Positions 37,616-48,003 of a stretch of DNA of 64,000 bases are shown piece after piece. Each line of letters opens with the position of its first letter. Position 1 is the stretch's first letter. This DNA is from an uncultured Pelagibacteraceae bacterium (GTDB taxonomy: Bacteria; Pseudomonadota; Alphaproteobacteria; Pelagibacterales; Pelagibacteraceae), in the NCBI GenBank assembly GCA_902622545.1, contig CACNQD010000003.1, positions 62,001 through 126,000 on the forward strand, given 5' to 3'. The notes beneath the pieces are model-generated. The model saw nothing but the letters and a program-made list of their open reading frames with translations, did no database searches and was not told the DNA's origin. The position numbers and the translations under genes were made by a program.

Positions 37616-38239
37616 ATGAAGATAGATAAGTTAAGTATAGATGGAAAAAAAACCTCAATTGAGGTCAAAGATAATATTTTTTCCTCAAAAATTAATGAAA
37701 CTTTAATTAGTGAAGTAATATATAAAACCAATTCAAATTACAAAGGTAGAAAATCAAAAACAAAACAAAAGAATGAGATTATTGGATCCACATCCAAAAT
37801 TTATGCTCAAAAGGGTACAGGTAATGCTAGACACGCGAGTAGAAAGGCCCCAATATTTGTTGGCGGAGGTGTGGCTCATGGTCCAAAAGGTGAGACTAAA
37901 TATAAAAAAAGAAAGTTAAATAAAAATGAAAAAAGATTAAGTATTGCTTCAATATTAACAAAAAAACATAAATTGAATGATTTAATTATATTTAATGATT
38001 TTTCAAAAGAAATCAAAAAAACTAAAGAAATGAACTTAATTTTAAAAAAATTTCATGCTGTAGATAGTATTCTTATTTTAGATAAATCATCAAAAAACAA
38101 TATTGATAAAGCTGTTAGGAATATTCCAAATGTAAAATGCACTGATGTAAATCATTTTAGTGCATTTGATATAGTTAAATATAAAAAAATAATATTTACT
38201 GAGAGTTCATTAAAAGAACTAGAAAAAAGGTATAATTAA
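37616..38239 (+). CDS. rplD: 50S ribosomal protein L4
   Basis: 207 residues. The exit-tunnel loop KGTGNARHASRKAPIFVGGG is conserved. In some bacteria L4 also autoregulates the S10 operon. No spacer to either neighbour. Confidence 0.95.
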   Translation: MKIDKLSIDGKKTSIEVKDNIFSSKINETLISEVIYKTNSNYKGRKSKTKQKNEIIGSTSKIYAQKGTGNARHASRKAPIFVGGGVAHGPKGETKYKKRKLNKNEKRLSIASILTKKHKLNDLIIFNDFSKEIKKTKEMNLILKKFHAVDSILILDKSSKNNIDKAVRNIPNVKCTDVNHFSAFDIVKYKKIIFTESSLKELEKRYN

Positions 38240-38533
38240 ATGGGTAAAATAAATTTATATGACACAATTGTTGGTCCAGTAATAACTGAAAAATCTACTA
38301 ATTTATCGTCATTTAATAAAGTTGTTTTTAAAGTTATTGACACCGCAAATAAAAAGAGCCTTAAAAAAAATATAGAAAAAATATTTAAGGTTAATGTTAC
38401 AAAAATAAATATTATTAATAAAAAAAACAGAACTAAGTTTACGAGAGGAAGGACTGTAAAAATTAAAGGCTACAAAAAGGCAATCGTTACCCTAAAAAAG
38501 GGACAGAGCATTGATTTAACAACAGGAATATAA
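38240..38533 (+). CDS. rplW: 50S ribosomal protein L23
   Basis: 97 residues. VGPVITEKSTNLS start and VTKINIINKKNRTKFTRGR core. L23 sits at the tunnel exit and docks trigger factor and SRP. The stop overlaps rplB by one base. Confidence 0.94.
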   Translation: MGKINLYDTIVGPVITEKSTNLSSFNKVVFKVIDTANKKSLKKNIEKIFKVNVTKINIINKKNRTKFTRGRTVKIKGYKKAIVTLKKGQSIDLTTGI

Positions 38534-39366
38534 TGAGTTTAAAAACATTCAAACCTTATACAAAATCTACTAGAGGAACAATTCTAGTTGATAGAAGTAA
38601 AGTTTGGAAAGGCAAACCTTACAAACCTCTTACTTCTGTAAAATACTCCTCAAGTGGAAGAAATAATCAAGGGAGAATTACGGCTAGAAATATTGGTGGT
38701 GGTCATAAACAAAAATATAGAATAATAGATTTTTATAGAAAAAAGAAAGGATTAAAGGGTGAGGTAGAAAGAATCGAATACGATCCAAATAGATCTTGTC
38801 ATATAATGTTAGTAAAATTTGATGATGGTGAAAAATATTATTATTTAGCTCCACAGGGAATAAATATTGGAGATAAAATATCAAATGGAGAGGACTCGGA
38901 AGTCAAAATTGGTAACTGTCTACCATTGTCTGAAATACCAGTTGGTATTGATATACATAATGTAGAAATAAATCCTGGTGGAGGAGGAAAAATAGCACGG
39001 TCAGCCGGTACCTCAGTATCAATTTCTGGTACAGATGGAAATTATTCAATAATAAAAATGGCTTCTGGTGAAATCAGAAAAATTGACTCCAGATCATTGG
39101 CTACAATAGGTGTTCTGTCAAACCCTGATCAAAAAAACATTAAAATAGGTAAAGCTGGTAGATCAAGATGGTTGGGTAGAAGACCTCATACAAGAGGTGT
39201 TGTAATGAACCCAGTTGATCATCCTCATGGTGGAGGTGAAGGAAAAACTGCTGGTGGAAGGCATCCAGTATCAAGAACGGGACAATCTGCTAAAGGATTA
39301 AAAACAAGAGATAATAAAAGAACAGATAAATATATAATTAGAAGAAGAAAGAAGAAGAAGGGATAA
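38533..39366 (+). CDS. rplB: 50S ribosomal protein L2
   Basis: 277 residues. NQGRITARNIGGGHKQKYR and the peptidyl-transferase-proximal HPRGV-type loop (VVMNPVDHPHGGGEGKTAGG in pieces) with the conserved His are present. The C-terminus is Arg/Lys-rich. Confidence 0.97.
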   Translation: MSLKTFKPYTKSTRGTILVDRSKVWKGKPYKPLTSVKYSSSGRNNQGRITARNIGGGHKQKYRIIDFYRKKKGLKGEVERIEYDPNRSCHIMLVKFDDGEKYYYLAPQGINIGDKISNGEDSEVKIGNCLPLSEIPVGIDIHNVEINPGGGGKIARSAGTSVSISGTDGNYSIIKMASGEIRKIDSRSLATIGVLSNPDQKNIKIGKAGRSRWLGRRPHTRGVVMNPVDHPHGGGEGKTAGGRHPVSRTGQSAKGLKTRDNKRTDKYIIRRRKKKKG

Positions 39367-39369
39367 TTT

Positions 39370-39669
39370 ATGGCTAGATCAGTCTGGAAAGGTCCATTTG
39401 TTGAAGAAAGCTTAATTAAAAAAGCTGAAAAACAAAAAAATGAAACTAATAAAAAACCTATAAAAACATGGTCAAGAAAATCGACTATAATACCAGACTT
39501 TATAGGATTAAGTTTTCTAATATATAACGGTAAAAAATTTATTCCACTAACAGTATCAGAGGATATGGTTGGTCATAAATTTGGAGAATTTGCACCAACA
39601 AGACAATTTTTTGGACATACACCAGCAGATAAAAAAGCTAAAGAGGAAGTCACAAAAGATAAAAAATAA
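39370..39669 (+). CDS. rpsS: 30S ribosomal protein S19
   Basis: 99 residues. [18 protein letters not shown] start, [17 protein letters not shown] near the end. It has a slightly extended Lys-rich C-terminus. S19 pairs with S13 in the 30S head. Confidence 0.95.
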   Translation: MARSVWKGPFVEESLIKKAEKQKNETNKKPIKTWSRKSTIIPDFIGLSFLIYNGKKFIPLTVSEDMVGHKFGEFAPTRQFFGHTPADKKAKEEVTKDKK

Positions 39670-39672
39670 TAT

Positions 39673-40071
39673 ATGAGTAAAACAAAGAAAAATAACGAAC
39701 AAAATTTGGTAAGATCTGTAAACAAGAACGTTAGGTCAAGCACTAGGAAACTGAAACCAATTTTAAAAGCACTTGTTGGAAAAAAAGTAGATTTTGCATT
39801 AAGAGATCTTGAATTTTCAAATAAGAGAATATGTGGCGATGTAAAAAAAACTCTTGCTTCAGCAATTGCTAATGCAGAAAATAATTATCAATACGATATA
39901 GATAAACTTGTTATAAAAGAAGCCTACTGTGGAAAACAAGTGATAATGAAGAGATTCAGACCAAGAGCCAAAGGTAGAGCAGCTCCAATAATAAAACCTT
40001 ACTCAAATTTAACTATTATATTATGGGAACAAAAACTTAACCAAAAGGAGAAACATGGGTCAAAAGGTTAA
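39673..40071 (+). CDS. rplV: 50S ribosomal protein L22
   Basis: 132 residues with an extra Asn/Lys-rich N-terminus before the usual core. The tunnel beta-hairpin ([20 protein letters not shown]) is conserved. Its last 17 nt overlap rpsC in another frame, which implies translational coupling. Confidence 0.93.
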   Translation: MSKTKKNNEQNLVRSVNKNVRSSTRKLKPILKALVGKKVDFALRDLEFSNKRICGDVKKTLASAIANAENNYQYDIDKLVIKEAYCGKQVIMKRFRPRAKGRAAPIIKPYSNLTIILWEQKLNQKEKHGSKG

Positions 40072-40714
40072 TCCAGTTGGTTACAGACTTGGCGTTAATA
40101 GAGGATGGGACTCTGTTTGGTATGCCAAGAAAAAAGACTTTGGAAGGTTCTTAATTGAAGATTTTAAAATAAGAGATTACATAAAAAAAAATGTAATTAA
40201 TTCCGGCGTATCCAAAGTGATGATTGAAAGAACTTCTAAAAAATGTTTTGTCACAATTTACACATCAAGACCAGGTTTTGTTATTGGAAAAAAAGGAAGT
40301 GATATAGAGAAAATTAAAAATAAACTTTCAGCTTTGACTACTAACGAGGTTAATTTAAATATTAAAGAAGTAAAAAAACCAGAAACCAACAGTTTTTTAG
40401 TAGCTGAGAATATAGCACAGCAACTAGTAAAAAGAGTGTCCTATAGACGAGCTATGAAAAGAGCTATGCAATCTGCTTTAAGACTTGGTGCAAAGGGTAT
40501 AAAGGTTTCTGTTAGTGGAAGATTGGGTGGAAATGAGATTGCAAGAACAGAATGGTTAAGAGAGGGTAGTATACCTTCACATACACTTAGAGCCGACATT
40601 GATTATGCTGAATCAGAAGCCTTAACAACTTATGGCATTATAGGTATTAAAGTATGGATTTATAAAGGAGAAATATTCTCAAAAGAATTTAGTCAGGAGA
40701 CAAATAAAAAATAA
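40055..40714 (+). CDS. rpsC: 30S ribosomal protein S3
   Basis: 219 residues. [20 protein letters not shown] start, KH-domain motif [13 protein letters not shown], and C-terminal [18 protein letters not shown]. It forms part of the mRNA entry channel. A strong AAGGAGAAAC Shine-Dalgarno precedes this start inside rplV, which supports ATG 40055. Confidence 0.96.
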   Translation: MGQKVNPVGYRLGVNRGWDSVWYAKKKDFGRFLIEDFKIRDYIKKNVINSGVSKVMIERTSKKCFVTIYTSRPGFVIGKKGSDIEKIKNKLSALTTNEVNLNIKEVKKPETNSFLVAENIAQQLVKRVSYRRAMKRAMQSALRLGAKGIKVSVSGRLGGNEIARTEWLREGSIPSHTLRADIDYAESEALTTYGIIGIKVWIYKGEIFSKEFSQETNKK

Positions 40715-40716
40715 TT

Positions 40717-41127
40717 ATGCTACAGCCAACTAGAACAAAATTTAGAAAAGCGCACAAAGGAAGAATTCATGGAAATGCATCAAGATGTAATATTATGAAT
40801 TATGGCTCGTTTGGTCTTAAAGCTTTGCAACCAGACAGAGTTATATCGAAACAAATAGAGGCAGCTAGAGTTGCATTAACGAGACATATGAAAAGACAGG
40901 GAAGAGTATGGACTAGAGTTTTCCCTAATATACCTGTATCAAAAAAACCCACAGAAGTTAGAATGGGTAAAGGAAAAGGATCACCAGAGTTCTGGGCTTG
41001 TAGGGTTAAACCAGGTAGGATTTTATTTGAGGTAGATGGCGTTTCAGAGCAAATTGCTAAAGAAGCACTTTATAAAGCTTCTGCAAAACTACCTATTAAA
41101 ACAAAATTTATTAGGAGATTTTCTTAA
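40717..41127 (+). CDS. rplP: 50S ribosomal protein L16
   Basis: 136 residues. [19 protein letters not shown] start and [19 protein letters not shown] core (E-V-RMGKGKG). It binds near the A site of the large subunit. One-base overlap with rpmC. Confidence 0.96.
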   Translation: MLQPTRTKFRKAHKGRIHGNASRCNIMNYGSFGLKALQPDRVISKQIEAARVALTRHMKRQGRVWTRVFPNIPVSKKPTEVRMGKGKGSPEFWACRVKPGRILFEVDGVSEQIAKEALYKASAKLPIKTKFIRRFS

Positions 41128-41318
41128 TGAAAAAAAGTGAATTTAAAAAACTAACTTTAGATAAAGCTAAAAAAGATTTGGAAAAAAATAAAAAAGATTT
41201 ATTTAATTTAAGATTCCAACAAATAAACGGACAGCTTACTAACACTTCAAAATTTAACCAAATTAAAAAAACTATAGCAAAATTACTAACTTTTATAGAA
41301 AGGAAAAACAATGCCTAA
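41127..41318 (+). CDS. rpmC: 50S ribosomal protein L29
   Basis: 63 residues. Two predicted helices with [15 protein letters not shown], the family signature. It is located at the tunnel exit near L23. It overlaps rpsQ by 8 nt. Confidence 0.92.
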   Translation: MKKSEFKKLTLDKAKKDLEKNKKDLFNLRFQQINGQLTNTSKFNQIKKTIAKLLTFIERKNNA

Positions 41319-41547
41319 AAAAATTCTAAGTGGAATAGTTGTAAGCAACAAACCAAATAAAACAATTACTGTTCTGGTTGAGCGAAAATATCAACATCCT
41401 TTATTTAAAAAAGTAATTAAAGTTAAGAAAAAATTTAGTGCCCATGATGAAAATAATAAATTTAAAAATGGTGATAAAGTAAAAATTATAGAGTGCAGAC
41501 CTTATTCAAAGACAAAAAAATTTCAAGTTATGGAGGACAACAAGTGA
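41311..41547 (+). CDS. rpsQ: 30S ribosomal protein S17
   Basis: 78 residues. The OB-fold has [20 protein letters not shown] and [18 protein letters not shown]. The stop (41545-41547) overlaps the rplN GTG start by two bases. It starts 8 nt inside rpmC, with an AAAGGAAAAAC purine stretch upstream. Confidence 0.94.
   Translation: MPKKILSGIVVSNKPNKTITVLVERKYQHPLFKKVIKVKKKFSAHDENNKFKNGDKVKIIECRPYSKTKKFQVMEDNK
41532..41536 (+). promoter_or_regulatory. Shine-Dalgarno site that fixes the rplN start
   Basis: GGAGG lies 7 nt before GTG 41544 inside the rpsQ coding sequence. It favours the GTG start ([15 protein letters not shown]) over the longer frame from 41493. Confidence 0.7.
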
Positions 41548-41912
41548 TACAAGTTCAAACAGAGCTGAATGTAGCAGACAATACTGGTGCTAAAAGAATA
41601 GAATGCATAAAGGTTCTAGGAGGTTCTAAAAGAAGATATGCAAGCATTGGTGATACAATCGTTGTAGCTGTTAAGGAAGCCATACCAAAAGGAAAAGTTA
41701 AAAAGGGCTCTGTTCATAAAGCTGTAGTCGTAAGAGTTAAAAAAGGAATTCATAGAGATGATGGGTCAAAAGTAAAATTTGATAATAATGCGGCTGTATT
41801 AACTGATGATAAAGGTGAACCAATCGGTACCAGAATATTTGGACCTGTCACTAGAGAACTAAGAAGTAGAGGACAAATGAAAATAATATCGCTAGCACCG
41901 GAGGTAATTTAA
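41544..41912 (+). CDS. rplN: 50S ribosomal protein L14
   Basis: 122 residues from GTG 41544, the exact usual length of L14. The protein begins [18 protein letters not shown] and contains [20 protein letters not shown] in pieces and [21 protein letters not shown] longer frame from 41493 would add a non-homologous N-terminus. L14 lies at the subunit interface. It is followed directly by rplX. Confidence 0.95.
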   Translation: MIQVQTELNVADNTGAKRIECIKVLGGSKRRYASIGDTIVVAVKEAIPKGKVKKGSVHKAVVVRVKKGIHRDDGSKVKFDNNAAVLTDDKGEPIGTRIFGPVTRELRSRGQMKIISLAPEVI

Positions 41913-42158
41913 ATGATTAAAAAAGGATCAGATGTAAAAATATTAACAGGTAAAGATAAAAATAAAACTGGTGAGGTAATCGAAGTAGATGTGAACAATG
42001 ACAGAATTAAAGTTAAAGGTGCAAACATGATAAAAAAACATGTAAAAACTACAAAAGATAAAAAAGGTGGAATATTTGAAAAAGAAAATTTTATACATGT
42101 TTCAAATGTTGTTATTTTAAAAAAAGAAAATAAAAAAGAAACTGGTAAACAAAAATGA
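41913..42158 (+). CDS. rplX: 50S ribosomal protein L24
   Basis: 81 residues. The KOW motif ([20 protein letters not shown]) and [15 protein letters not shown] are characteristic. It is shorter than many L24 proteins (~100) because the C-terminus is reduced to a Lys-rich tail. It overlaps rplE by 4 nt. Confidence 0.92.
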   Translation: MIKKGSDVKILTGKDKNKTGEVIEVDVNNDRIKVKGANMIKKHVKTTKDKKGGIFEKENFIHVSNVVILKKENKKETGKQK

Positions 42159-42709
42159 TACCAAGATTAAAAGAGCTATATAAAAATGAAATCAAAAATT
42201 CTCTTAAAGAGAAGTATGGTTTTAAAAATCTGAACATGTCCCCAGAACTAGAAAAAATTGTGATAAACATGGGACTAGGTATAGATGGTAACGATAGCAA
42301 AATTATGAAATCCTGTGAAGAGGATTTATCCAAAATTACTGGTCAAAAGCCTGTCATGACTAAGTTTAAAAAATCTATTTCAAACTTTAAAACGAGAAAA
42401 GATACTAAAGCTGGTTTAAAAGTAACTCTAAGAAAAAATAAAATGTATGAATTTATTGATAGACTTGTGAATATTGCTTTACCACGTATTAAAGACTTTA
42501 GAGGGTTATCATTAAATGGTTTTGATAGATTTGGCAATTATACTTTTGGTGTGAAAGAACATATAATCTTTCCTGAGGTTAATTTTGATAAAGTAGATAA
42601 AATTAGAGGTCTGGATATTTCAATTGTTATAAGATCAATTTCTAATGAACATAGTTTGGAATTATTAAAAAAATTTAATTTTCCATTCAGAGCTGAAAGG
42701 AGTAACTAA
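42155..42709 (+). CDS. rplE: 50S ribosomal protein L5
   Basis: 184 residues. [15 protein letters not shown] start of the core, [20 protein letters not shown], and [15 protein letters not shown] are family signatures. L5 binds 5S rRNA and the P-site tRNA elbow. One-base overlap with rpsN. Confidence 0.96.
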   Translation: MIPRLKELYKNEIKNSLKEKYGFKNLNMSPELEKIVINMGLGIDGNDSKIMKSCEEDLSKITGQKPVMTKFKKSISNFKTRKDTKAGLKVTLRKNKMYEFIDRLVNIALPRIKDFRGLSLNGFDRFGNYTFGVKEHIIFPEVNFDKVDKIRGLDISIVIRSISNEHSLELLKKFNFPFRAERSN

Positions 42710-43014
42710 TGGCAAAACTAAGTTCAGTAAATAAAAATAACAGAAGGATCAAACTTTCAGACAAATTTTTTAAAAAAAGAGAAAAATTAAAAAAAATAAT
42801 AATGAATAAAAAATTAACTTTAGAGGAAAGGTTTAAAGCACAACAAAAATTGTCTAAATTACCAAGGAACTCTGCAAAAAATAGAGTTAGAAATAGATGT
42901 CAGATTACTGGCAGACCACATGGTGTATATAGAAAACTAAAAATTTCTAGAATTGCTTTAAGACAATTGGGTCTACAAGGCAAAATTCCAGGAATGGTAA
43001 AATCAAGTTGGTAG
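42709..43014 (+). CDS. rpsN: 30S ribosomal protein S14
   Basis: 101 residues: the long, zinc-independent form (only one Cys in the C-terminal NRCQITGRPHGVYRKLKISR). An insert-bearing N-terminal half separates it from the short 61-residue zinc type. Confidence 0.95.
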   Translation: MAKLSSVNKNNRRIKLSDKFFKKREKLKKIIMNKKLTLEERFKAQQKLSKLPRNSAKNRVRNRCQITGRPHGVYRKLKISRIALRQLGLQGKIPGMVKSSW

Positions 43015-43026
43015 AAAGGGTATATT

Positions 43027-43422
43027 ATGAGTTTAAGTGATCCAATAGGAGATATGTTAACTAGAATTAAAAATTCACAGATGAGAAATCATAAAAAAGT
43101 AGAAATGCCATCATCAAATTTTAAAGCTAAAATAGCTGATGTTTTAAAAAACGAGGGTTATATAAATAATTTTAATGTAGCAAATAATGATAATAAAAAT
43201 ATTTTAACAATAGATTTAAAATATAATTCAGGTTCCCCAGTTATTTCCGTAATCGAAAGAGTTTCAAGACCTGGTAGAAGAATATTTTCTAGTGCAGAAA
43301 GTTTACCAAAAATAAATAATGGTCTTGGTATTGCAATTGTTTCAACACCAAAAGGTGTGATGACGGATATTGAGGCAAGAAAGCAAAAAATTGGCGGAGA
43401 AGTAATTTGTAAGGTTTTTTAA
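43027..43422 (+). CDS. rpsH: 30S ribosomal protein S8
   Basis: 131 residues. SDPIGDMLTRIKNSQMRNHK start; C-terminal GLGIAIVSTPKGVMTDIEAR and GGEVICKVF. S8 is a central-domain assembly protein and the spc operon autoregulator in E. coli. One-base overlap with rplF. Confidence 0.96.
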   Translation: MSLSDPIGDMLTRIKNSQMRNHKKVEMPSSNFKAKIADVLKNEGYINNFNVANNDNKNILTIDLKYNSGSPVISVIERVSRPGRRIFSSAESLPKINNGLGIAIVSTPKGVMTDIEARKQKIGGEVICKVF

Positions 43423-43961
43423 TGTCTAAAATAGGAAAAATAAATATCTCAATACCTGAAAAAGTAAAAGTGATACTTTCAGGTTCTGATATAAATATAG
43501 AAGGTCCTTTAGGAAAACAGTCTGTAAAAATTAATTTAGATGTTTTCGATTTAAAAGTGAATGAAGGAAAAGATATATCTATTAAACCAAAAAAATTAGA
43601 CGATACAACTAAAAGACTTTGGGGAATGAATAGAAGTTTAATAAATAATGCTATTATAGGATCAAGTGTAGGGTTTGAAAAAATTCTTGAATTAAATGGT
43701 GTGGGATATAGAGCTACTTTAAAAGGAAATCAATTAAACCTTCAGCTAGGTTTTAGTCATGATATCAATTTTGATATACCAAGTGATATTAAAATTGCTG
43801 TTGAAAAACAAACTACAATAAAGATTTCAGGCATGAATAAACAAAAAGTTGGTATGACAGCCTCACAGATAAAATCTTTTAGACCACCAGAACCTTACAA
43901 AGGAAAAGGAATAAGAGAAAAAGGTCAATATGTTCTAAAAAAAGAAGGAAAAAAGAAATAA
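43422..43961 (+). CDS. rplF: 50S ribosomal protein L6
   Basis: 179 residues. Two similar domains; the second carries [20 protein letters not shown], and the end reads [20 protein letters not shown]. It sits near the factor-binding site. One-base overlap with rplR. Confidence 0.96.
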   Translation: MSKIGKINISIPEKVKVILSGSDINIEGPLGKQSVKINLDVFDLKVNEGKDISIKPKKLDDTTKRLWGMNRSLINNAIIGSSVGFEKILELNGVGYRATLKGNQLNLQLGFSHDINFDIPSDIKIAVEKQTTIKISGMNKQKVGMTASQIKSFRPPEPYKGKGIREKGQYVLKKEGKKK

Positions 43962-44317
43962 TGAAATTGAACACTATTCAAAGAAAAAAATTCAGAATTA
44001 GAAACAAGCTTAAAAGAAACGCAGGAAAAGATAGGTATAGATTAAGTGTTTCAAGAAGTTTGAAAAACTTTTCAGCTCAAATTATTGATGATATGAATAA
44101 TAAGACTTTGTTATCAGCCTCTTCAATCGAAAAAGAGATTAAAAGTGGTGCTAAAATAAATAAAATATCAACTTCTAAAATTGTTGCAGAAAAATTAGCT
44201 AAAAAAGCTTTAGACAAGAACATAAAGAAAATTTACTTTGATAGAGGTAAATTAAAATATCACGGTAGAGTTAAAGTGTTTGCAGAAACTTTAAGAAAAA
44301 ATGGAATGGAATTTTAA
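43961..44317 (+). CDS. rplR: 50S ribosomal protein L18
   Basis: 118 residues. [18 protein letters not shown] and the C-terminal [21 protein letters not shown] are typical. L18 binds 5S rRNA with L5. Confidence 0.95.
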   Translation: MKLNTIQRKKFRIRNKLKRNAGKDRYRLSVSRSLKNFSAQIIDDMNNKTLLSASSIEKEIKSGAKINKISTSKIVAEKLAKKALDKNIKKIYFDRGKLKYHGRVKVFAETLRKNGMEF

Positions 44318-44815
44318 ATGCAAAAAGATGATTTTATAGAAAAATTAGTTCACGTTAATAGAATAACCAAAGTTGTAAAAGGTGGAAGAAGATTTGGATT
44401 TTCAGCTTTAGTGGTAGTTGGAAATCAAAATGGAAAAATCGGTATAGCTCATGCTAAGGCAAAACAAGTACCTGATGCAATTAAAAAGGCAAATGAATTA
44501 GCTAGACGAAATTTAGTACAAATACCACTAAGAGAAGGTAGAACAATCCATCATGATATATTTGGAAAGGATGGTGCTGGTAGAATTAAGATGAGAGCTG
44601 CGCCTAAAGGCACTGGAATTATAGCTGGAGGACCCGTTAGAGCTGTTTGTGAAGTTTTAGGTATAAGAGATGTTGTTGCGAAATCTTTAGGAACAGCTAA
44701 TCCACATAACGTAATAAGAGCTTGTTTAAAAGCTTTAAAAAGACAAAATTCACCTAAACAAATCTCCATTATTAGAAATAAAAAAATTTCAGAGATAATA
44801 GAGAAAAGAGGATAA
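44318..44815 (+). CDS. rpsE: 30S ribosomal protein S5
   Basis: 165 residues. The double-stranded-RNA-like N-terminal domain ([20 protein letters not shown]) and the [19 protein letters not shown] part are present. It is directly followed by rplO with no rpmD between them. Confidence 0.96.
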   Translation: MQKDDFIEKLVHVNRITKVVKGGRRFGFSALVVVGNQNGKIGIAHAKAKQVPDAIKKANELARRNLVQIPLREGRTIHHDIFGKDGAGRIKMRAAPKGTGIIAGGPVRAVCEVLGIRDVVAKSLGTANPHNVIRACLKALKRQNSPKQISIIRNKKISEIIEKRG

Positions 44816-45265
44816 ATGTTAAATAATTTAAAAAAAATTAAACAAAAAAAAATAAGAGTTGGAAGAGGAATTGGATCTGGCAAAGGCAAAACATCTGGTA
44901 GAGGAGTTAAAGGACAAAAATCAAGATCTGGTGTTGCTATAAAAAGTTTTGAGGGAGGTCAAATGCCTCTATATAGAAGATTACCTAAAAGAGGTTTTAA
45001 TATTATTGGCAAAAAAAAGACAGGTTCATTAAACCTAGCTGAAATTCAGTCTTTTATACAATCAAAAAAAATTAAAAATACAGACAAAATTGATTTAGCT
45101 CTTTTAAAAAAACTAAATATAGTCAAAAAAAAATTTAAAAAACTTAAAGTTCTTGGTAAGGGTGAAATAAAAGAAAAATTAAATCTTGAAGTTAATTATC
45201 TATCTAAATCTGCAAAAGCTAAATTAGAAAAATCAGGCTCAATTATCAAAATTATTAATAAGTAA
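44816..45265 (+). CDS. rplO: 50S ribosomal protein L15
   Basis: 149 residues. RVGRGIGSGKGKTSGRGVKG and FEGGQMPLYRRLPKRGF are the family signatures. It starts on the base after the rpsE stop; the position usually held by rpmD (L30) is absent. Confidence 0.96.
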   Translation: MLNNLKKIKQKKIRVGRGIGSGKGKTSGRGVKGQKSRSGVAIKSFEGGQMPLYRRLPKRGFNIIGKKKTGSLNLAEIQSFIQSKKIKNTDKIDLALLKKLNIVKKKFKKLKVLGKGEIKEKLNLEVNYLSKSAKAKLEKSGSIIKIINK

Positions 45266-45271
45266 TTTAAC

Positions 45272-46552
45272 ATGAGTTCAATCGCCCAATCTGGAGATCT
45301 AAAAAATCGTATAATTTTCACAATTTTAATTTTAGCTATATATAGATTTGGTACTTTTGTTCCTTTACCAGGAATAGATCCTGATCAATTAAAAATAATG
45401 ATGGAAGGCAATCAAAAAGGCCTATTAGGAATGTTTAATGTTTTTGCTGGAGGTGCAGTAAGCAGAATGGCAATTTTTGCTCTTGGAATTATGCCATACA
45501 TATCTTCAGCTATTATTGTTCAATTATTAACAGGTGTTTCTGATTATTTTAAAAATTTAAAGAGTCAAGGCGAAATTGGAAGAAAAAAGATTACTCAAAT
45601 TACTAGATACGGAACTGTATTGCTTGCTACTATCCAAGGATATGGTCTTTCTGTAGGTCTAGAAGCTTCGGCTGGTCTAGTAATTAATCCAGGAATTTTT
45701 TTTAAAATTTCAACAGTTACTACAATTGTTGCAGGAACTGTTTTTCTTATGTGGTTAGGTGAACAAATAACGCAAAGAGGTATAGGTAATGGAATTTCTT
45801 TAATTATATTTTCAGGTATTGTTGCAGAGATACCACGTGCATTAGTTACAACATTTGAGCTAGGAAGGACTGGAGCGATTTCAACGGTAATGATAATATT
45901 TATATTTGTATTATTGATTGCAACAATCATGTTTGTAGTCTTTATGGAAAGAGCTCTCAGAAAAATACTAATTAATTATCCTAAAAGACAGATGGGAAAT
46001 AAGATGTATGGTGGAGAGTCATCTCATTTACCTTTAAAAATTAATACAGCAGGGGTTATACCTGCAATATTTGCATCCGCTTTGTTACTTTTACCCGTCA
46101 CGATGTCAAATTTTAATTTTTCATCAAATGATACAGTTACATCATTTGCATCTTATTTCACCCAGGGTCAACCTTTATATATGCTACTTTATGCAGCTGG
46201 TATTATTTTTTTTACTTTTTTTTATACTTCGATTACATTTAATCCAGTTGAGACTGCAGAAAATCTTAGAAAATATGGTGGCTTTGTACCTGGTATTAGA
46301 CCTGGTGAAAGCACGGCAATATACATAGAACAAATTTTAACAAGATTAACAACTATCGGAGCTTTATATTTAACATTAGTATGTTTGATGCCTGAATTTT
46401 TAATTTCTAAATATCCAATACCTTTTTATTTAGGTGGCGCATCAATTTTAATTGTTGTTGTTGTTGCTATAGATACTGTTACACAAATTCAAACTAGATT
46501 AATGAGTGCACAGTATGAACAATTAATAAAAAAAACTAAATTCGGTAAATAA
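45272..46552 (+). CDS. secY: Protein translocase channel SecY
   Basis: 426 residues with ten predicted membrane helices. The plug and pore region includes LLGMFNVFAGGAVSRMAIFALGIMPYI in pieces. Cytosolic loops contain TRYGTVLLA and ENLRKYGGFVPGIRPGE, the latter a SecA and ribosome contact. It works with SecE (22151). It lies between rplO and adk in the spc block. Confidence 0.97.
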   Translation: MSSIAQSGDLKNRIIFTILILAIYRFGTFVPLPGIDPDQLKIMMEGNQKGLLGMFNVFAGGAVSRMAIFALGIMPYISSAIIVQLLTGVSDYFKNLKSQGEIGRKKITQITRYGTVLLATIQGYGLSVGLEASAGLVINPGIFFKISTVTTIVAGTVFLMWLGEQITQRGIGNGISLIIFSGIVAEIPRALVTTFELGRTGAISTVMIIFIFVLLIATIMFVVFMERALRKILINYPKRQMGNKMYGGESSHLPLKINTAGVIPAIFASALLLLPVTMSNFNFSSNDTVTSFASYFTQGQPLYMLLYAAGIIFFTFFYTSITFNPVETAENLRKYGGFVPGIRPGESTAIYIEQILTRLTTIGALYLTLVCLMPEFLISKYPIPFYLGGASILIVVVVAIDTVTQIQTRLMSAQYEQLIKKTKFGK

Positions 46553-46554
46553 AA

Positions 46555-47118
46555 GTGAATATTATATTATTTGGTCCCCCTGGTGCAGGGAAAGGAACAC
46601 AAGCAAAAAATCTAGAAAAAAAATTGAATAATTTTCAGGTATCCACAGGCGATATGTTAAGAGAAGAAATTAAAAAAGAAAGTGATATAGGAAAGAAAAT
46701 AATTGATTATATGAACGAAGGTAAATTTGTTGACGATGATATTGTAAACAATCTTATGAGAAAAATTGTTTTTGATCCAAAAAAAAAAAATAAACTTATT
46801 TTTGATGGCTATCCAAGAACACTAGAGCAAGCAAAAAATCTAGACTTATTATTAGAATCGAGTAATCAAAAAATAGATTTTATTTTTTTCTTAAACGTAA
46901 ACAAAGAGACAATAGTACAAAGAATCAAAAAAAGAAAAATTATTGAAAAAAGATCTGATGATGATTTAAATACTACTTTAAAAAGATATGATACTTATAT
47001 GTTAACAACAAAACCAGTTTTAGAATATTACTCTTCTAAACCTAATTTTAATGAAATTGATGGTGCGTTAAAAATCACTGAAATTACTAGTAAAATCAAC
47101 GATATTTTGGGGGTTTAA
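46555..47118 (+). CDS. adk: Adenylate kinase
   Basis: 187 residues from a GTG start 2 nt after secY. P-loop GPPGAGKGTQ (residues 6-15), STGDMLREE and FDGYPRTLEQA (AMP-binding) are present. The LID is the short form without zinc cysteines. It catalyses AMP + ATP to 2 ADP. The secY-adk-rpsM order is common in bacteria. Confidence 0.96.
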   Translation: MNIILFGPPGAGKGTQAKNLEKKLNNFQVSTGDMLREEIKKESDIGKKIIDYMNEGKFVDDDIVNNLMRKIVFDPKKKNKLIFDGYPRTLEQAKNLDLLLESSNQKIDFIFFLNVNKETIVQRIKKRKIIEKRSDDDLNTTLKRYDTYMLTTKPVLEYYSSKPNFNEIDGALKITEITSKINDILGV

Positions 47119-47121
47119 AAG

Positions 47122-47149
47122 TTGACATTAAATTAACTTCTTATATAAA
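47122..47149 (+). promoter_or_regulatory. Candidate internal promoter for rpsM-rpsK-rpoA-rplQ
   Basis: TTGACA (47122-47127), 16 nt, TATAAA (47144-47149), in the 54-nt adk-rpsM spacer, 24 nt before the rpsM ATG. It is the best consensus match noticed in the ribosomal region. Confidence 0.6.
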
Positions 47150-47172
47150 AGGCTAGATTTTATCACTTAATT

Positions 47173-47556
47173 ATGGCTCGTATCGCAGGTGTAAACATTC
47201 CACAAAATAAGATTGTCCAAGTAGGCCTAACCTACATATATGGAATTGGTGATAGATTTTCTAAACAAATTTGTAATGATTTAAATATTACAAAACCTAC
47301 TAGAGTTAATCAATTAACTGATGATCAAATTTTAAAGATAAGAGAATATATCGATAAACATTTTTCTGTTGAAGGAGACTTGAGAAGAGAAAACTCAATG
47401 AGTATTAAAAGATTGATTGATTTGGCTTGTTATAGAGGCTCGAGACATAAAAAAAAACTACCAGTTCGTGGTCAAAGGACTCGATGTAATGCAAGAACTA
47501 GAAAAGGTAAAGCTATAGCAATAGCTGGTAAAAAATTAACACCATTAAAAAAATAG
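47173..47556 (+). CDS. rpsM: 30S ribosomal protein S13
   Basis: 127 residues. [20 protein letters not shown] start, [20 protein letters not shown] and TRKGK near the end. It contacts the large subunit and P-site tRNA from the 30S head. Confidence 0.96.
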   Translation: MARIAGVNIPQNKIVQVGLTYIYGIGDRFSKQICNDLNITKPTRVNQLTDDQILKIREYIDKHFSVEGDLRRENSMSIKRLIDLACYRGSRHKKKLPVRGQRTRCNARTRKGKAIAIAGKKLTPLKK

Positions 47557-47559
47557 TTT

Positions 47560-48003
47560 ATGGCAAAAATTAAAGAAACTGAAAATAAAAATGAAAATAA
47601 AGAACAAAAAGAAATAAAAAAAAGTTCTTACTCAAAAAAAAAAAAAATTAAAAAAAATATACCTAACGGTATAGCATACGTGCAATCTAGTTTTAATAAT
47701 ACTATAATTTCAATAGCAGACACCCAAGGAAATATAATCTCATGGTCATCTGCAGGACAGAAAGGTTTTAAAGGGTCAAGAAAATCTACACCTTATGCAG
47801 CACAAATAGCCGCAGACTCTGCTGCAACTAAAGCATTAGAATATGGAATGAAAACATTAACAGTTGAAATTAAGGGCCCTGGCTCTGGTAGAGAAACAGC
47901 TTTAAGAGCATTACAAGCGAGAGGTTTTAAAATTTTATCAATTAAAGACACAACACCAATGCCCCACAACGGAACAAGGCCACCAAAAAAAAGGAGAGTT
48001 TAA
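47560..48003 (+). CDS. rpsK: 30S ribosomal protein S11
   Basis: 147 residues, longer than the usual ~129 because of a Lys/Glu-rich N-terminal extension (first ~25 residues). The core has [20 protein letters not shown] and the C-terminal [18 protein letters not shown]. One-base overlap with rpoA. Confidence 0.95.
   Translation: MAKIKETENKNENKEQKEIKKSSYSKKKKIKKNIPNGIAYVQSSFNNTIISIADTQGNIISWSSAGQKGFKGSRKSTPYAAQIAADSAATKALEYGMKTLTVEIKGPGSGRETALRALQARGFKILSIKDTTPMPHNGTRPPKKRRV

Noticed and set aside
41493-41543. Longer rplN frame starting at 41493
   Set aside because: The added residues are not L14-like, and GTG 41544 has a good Shine-Dalgarno and gives the exact family length.
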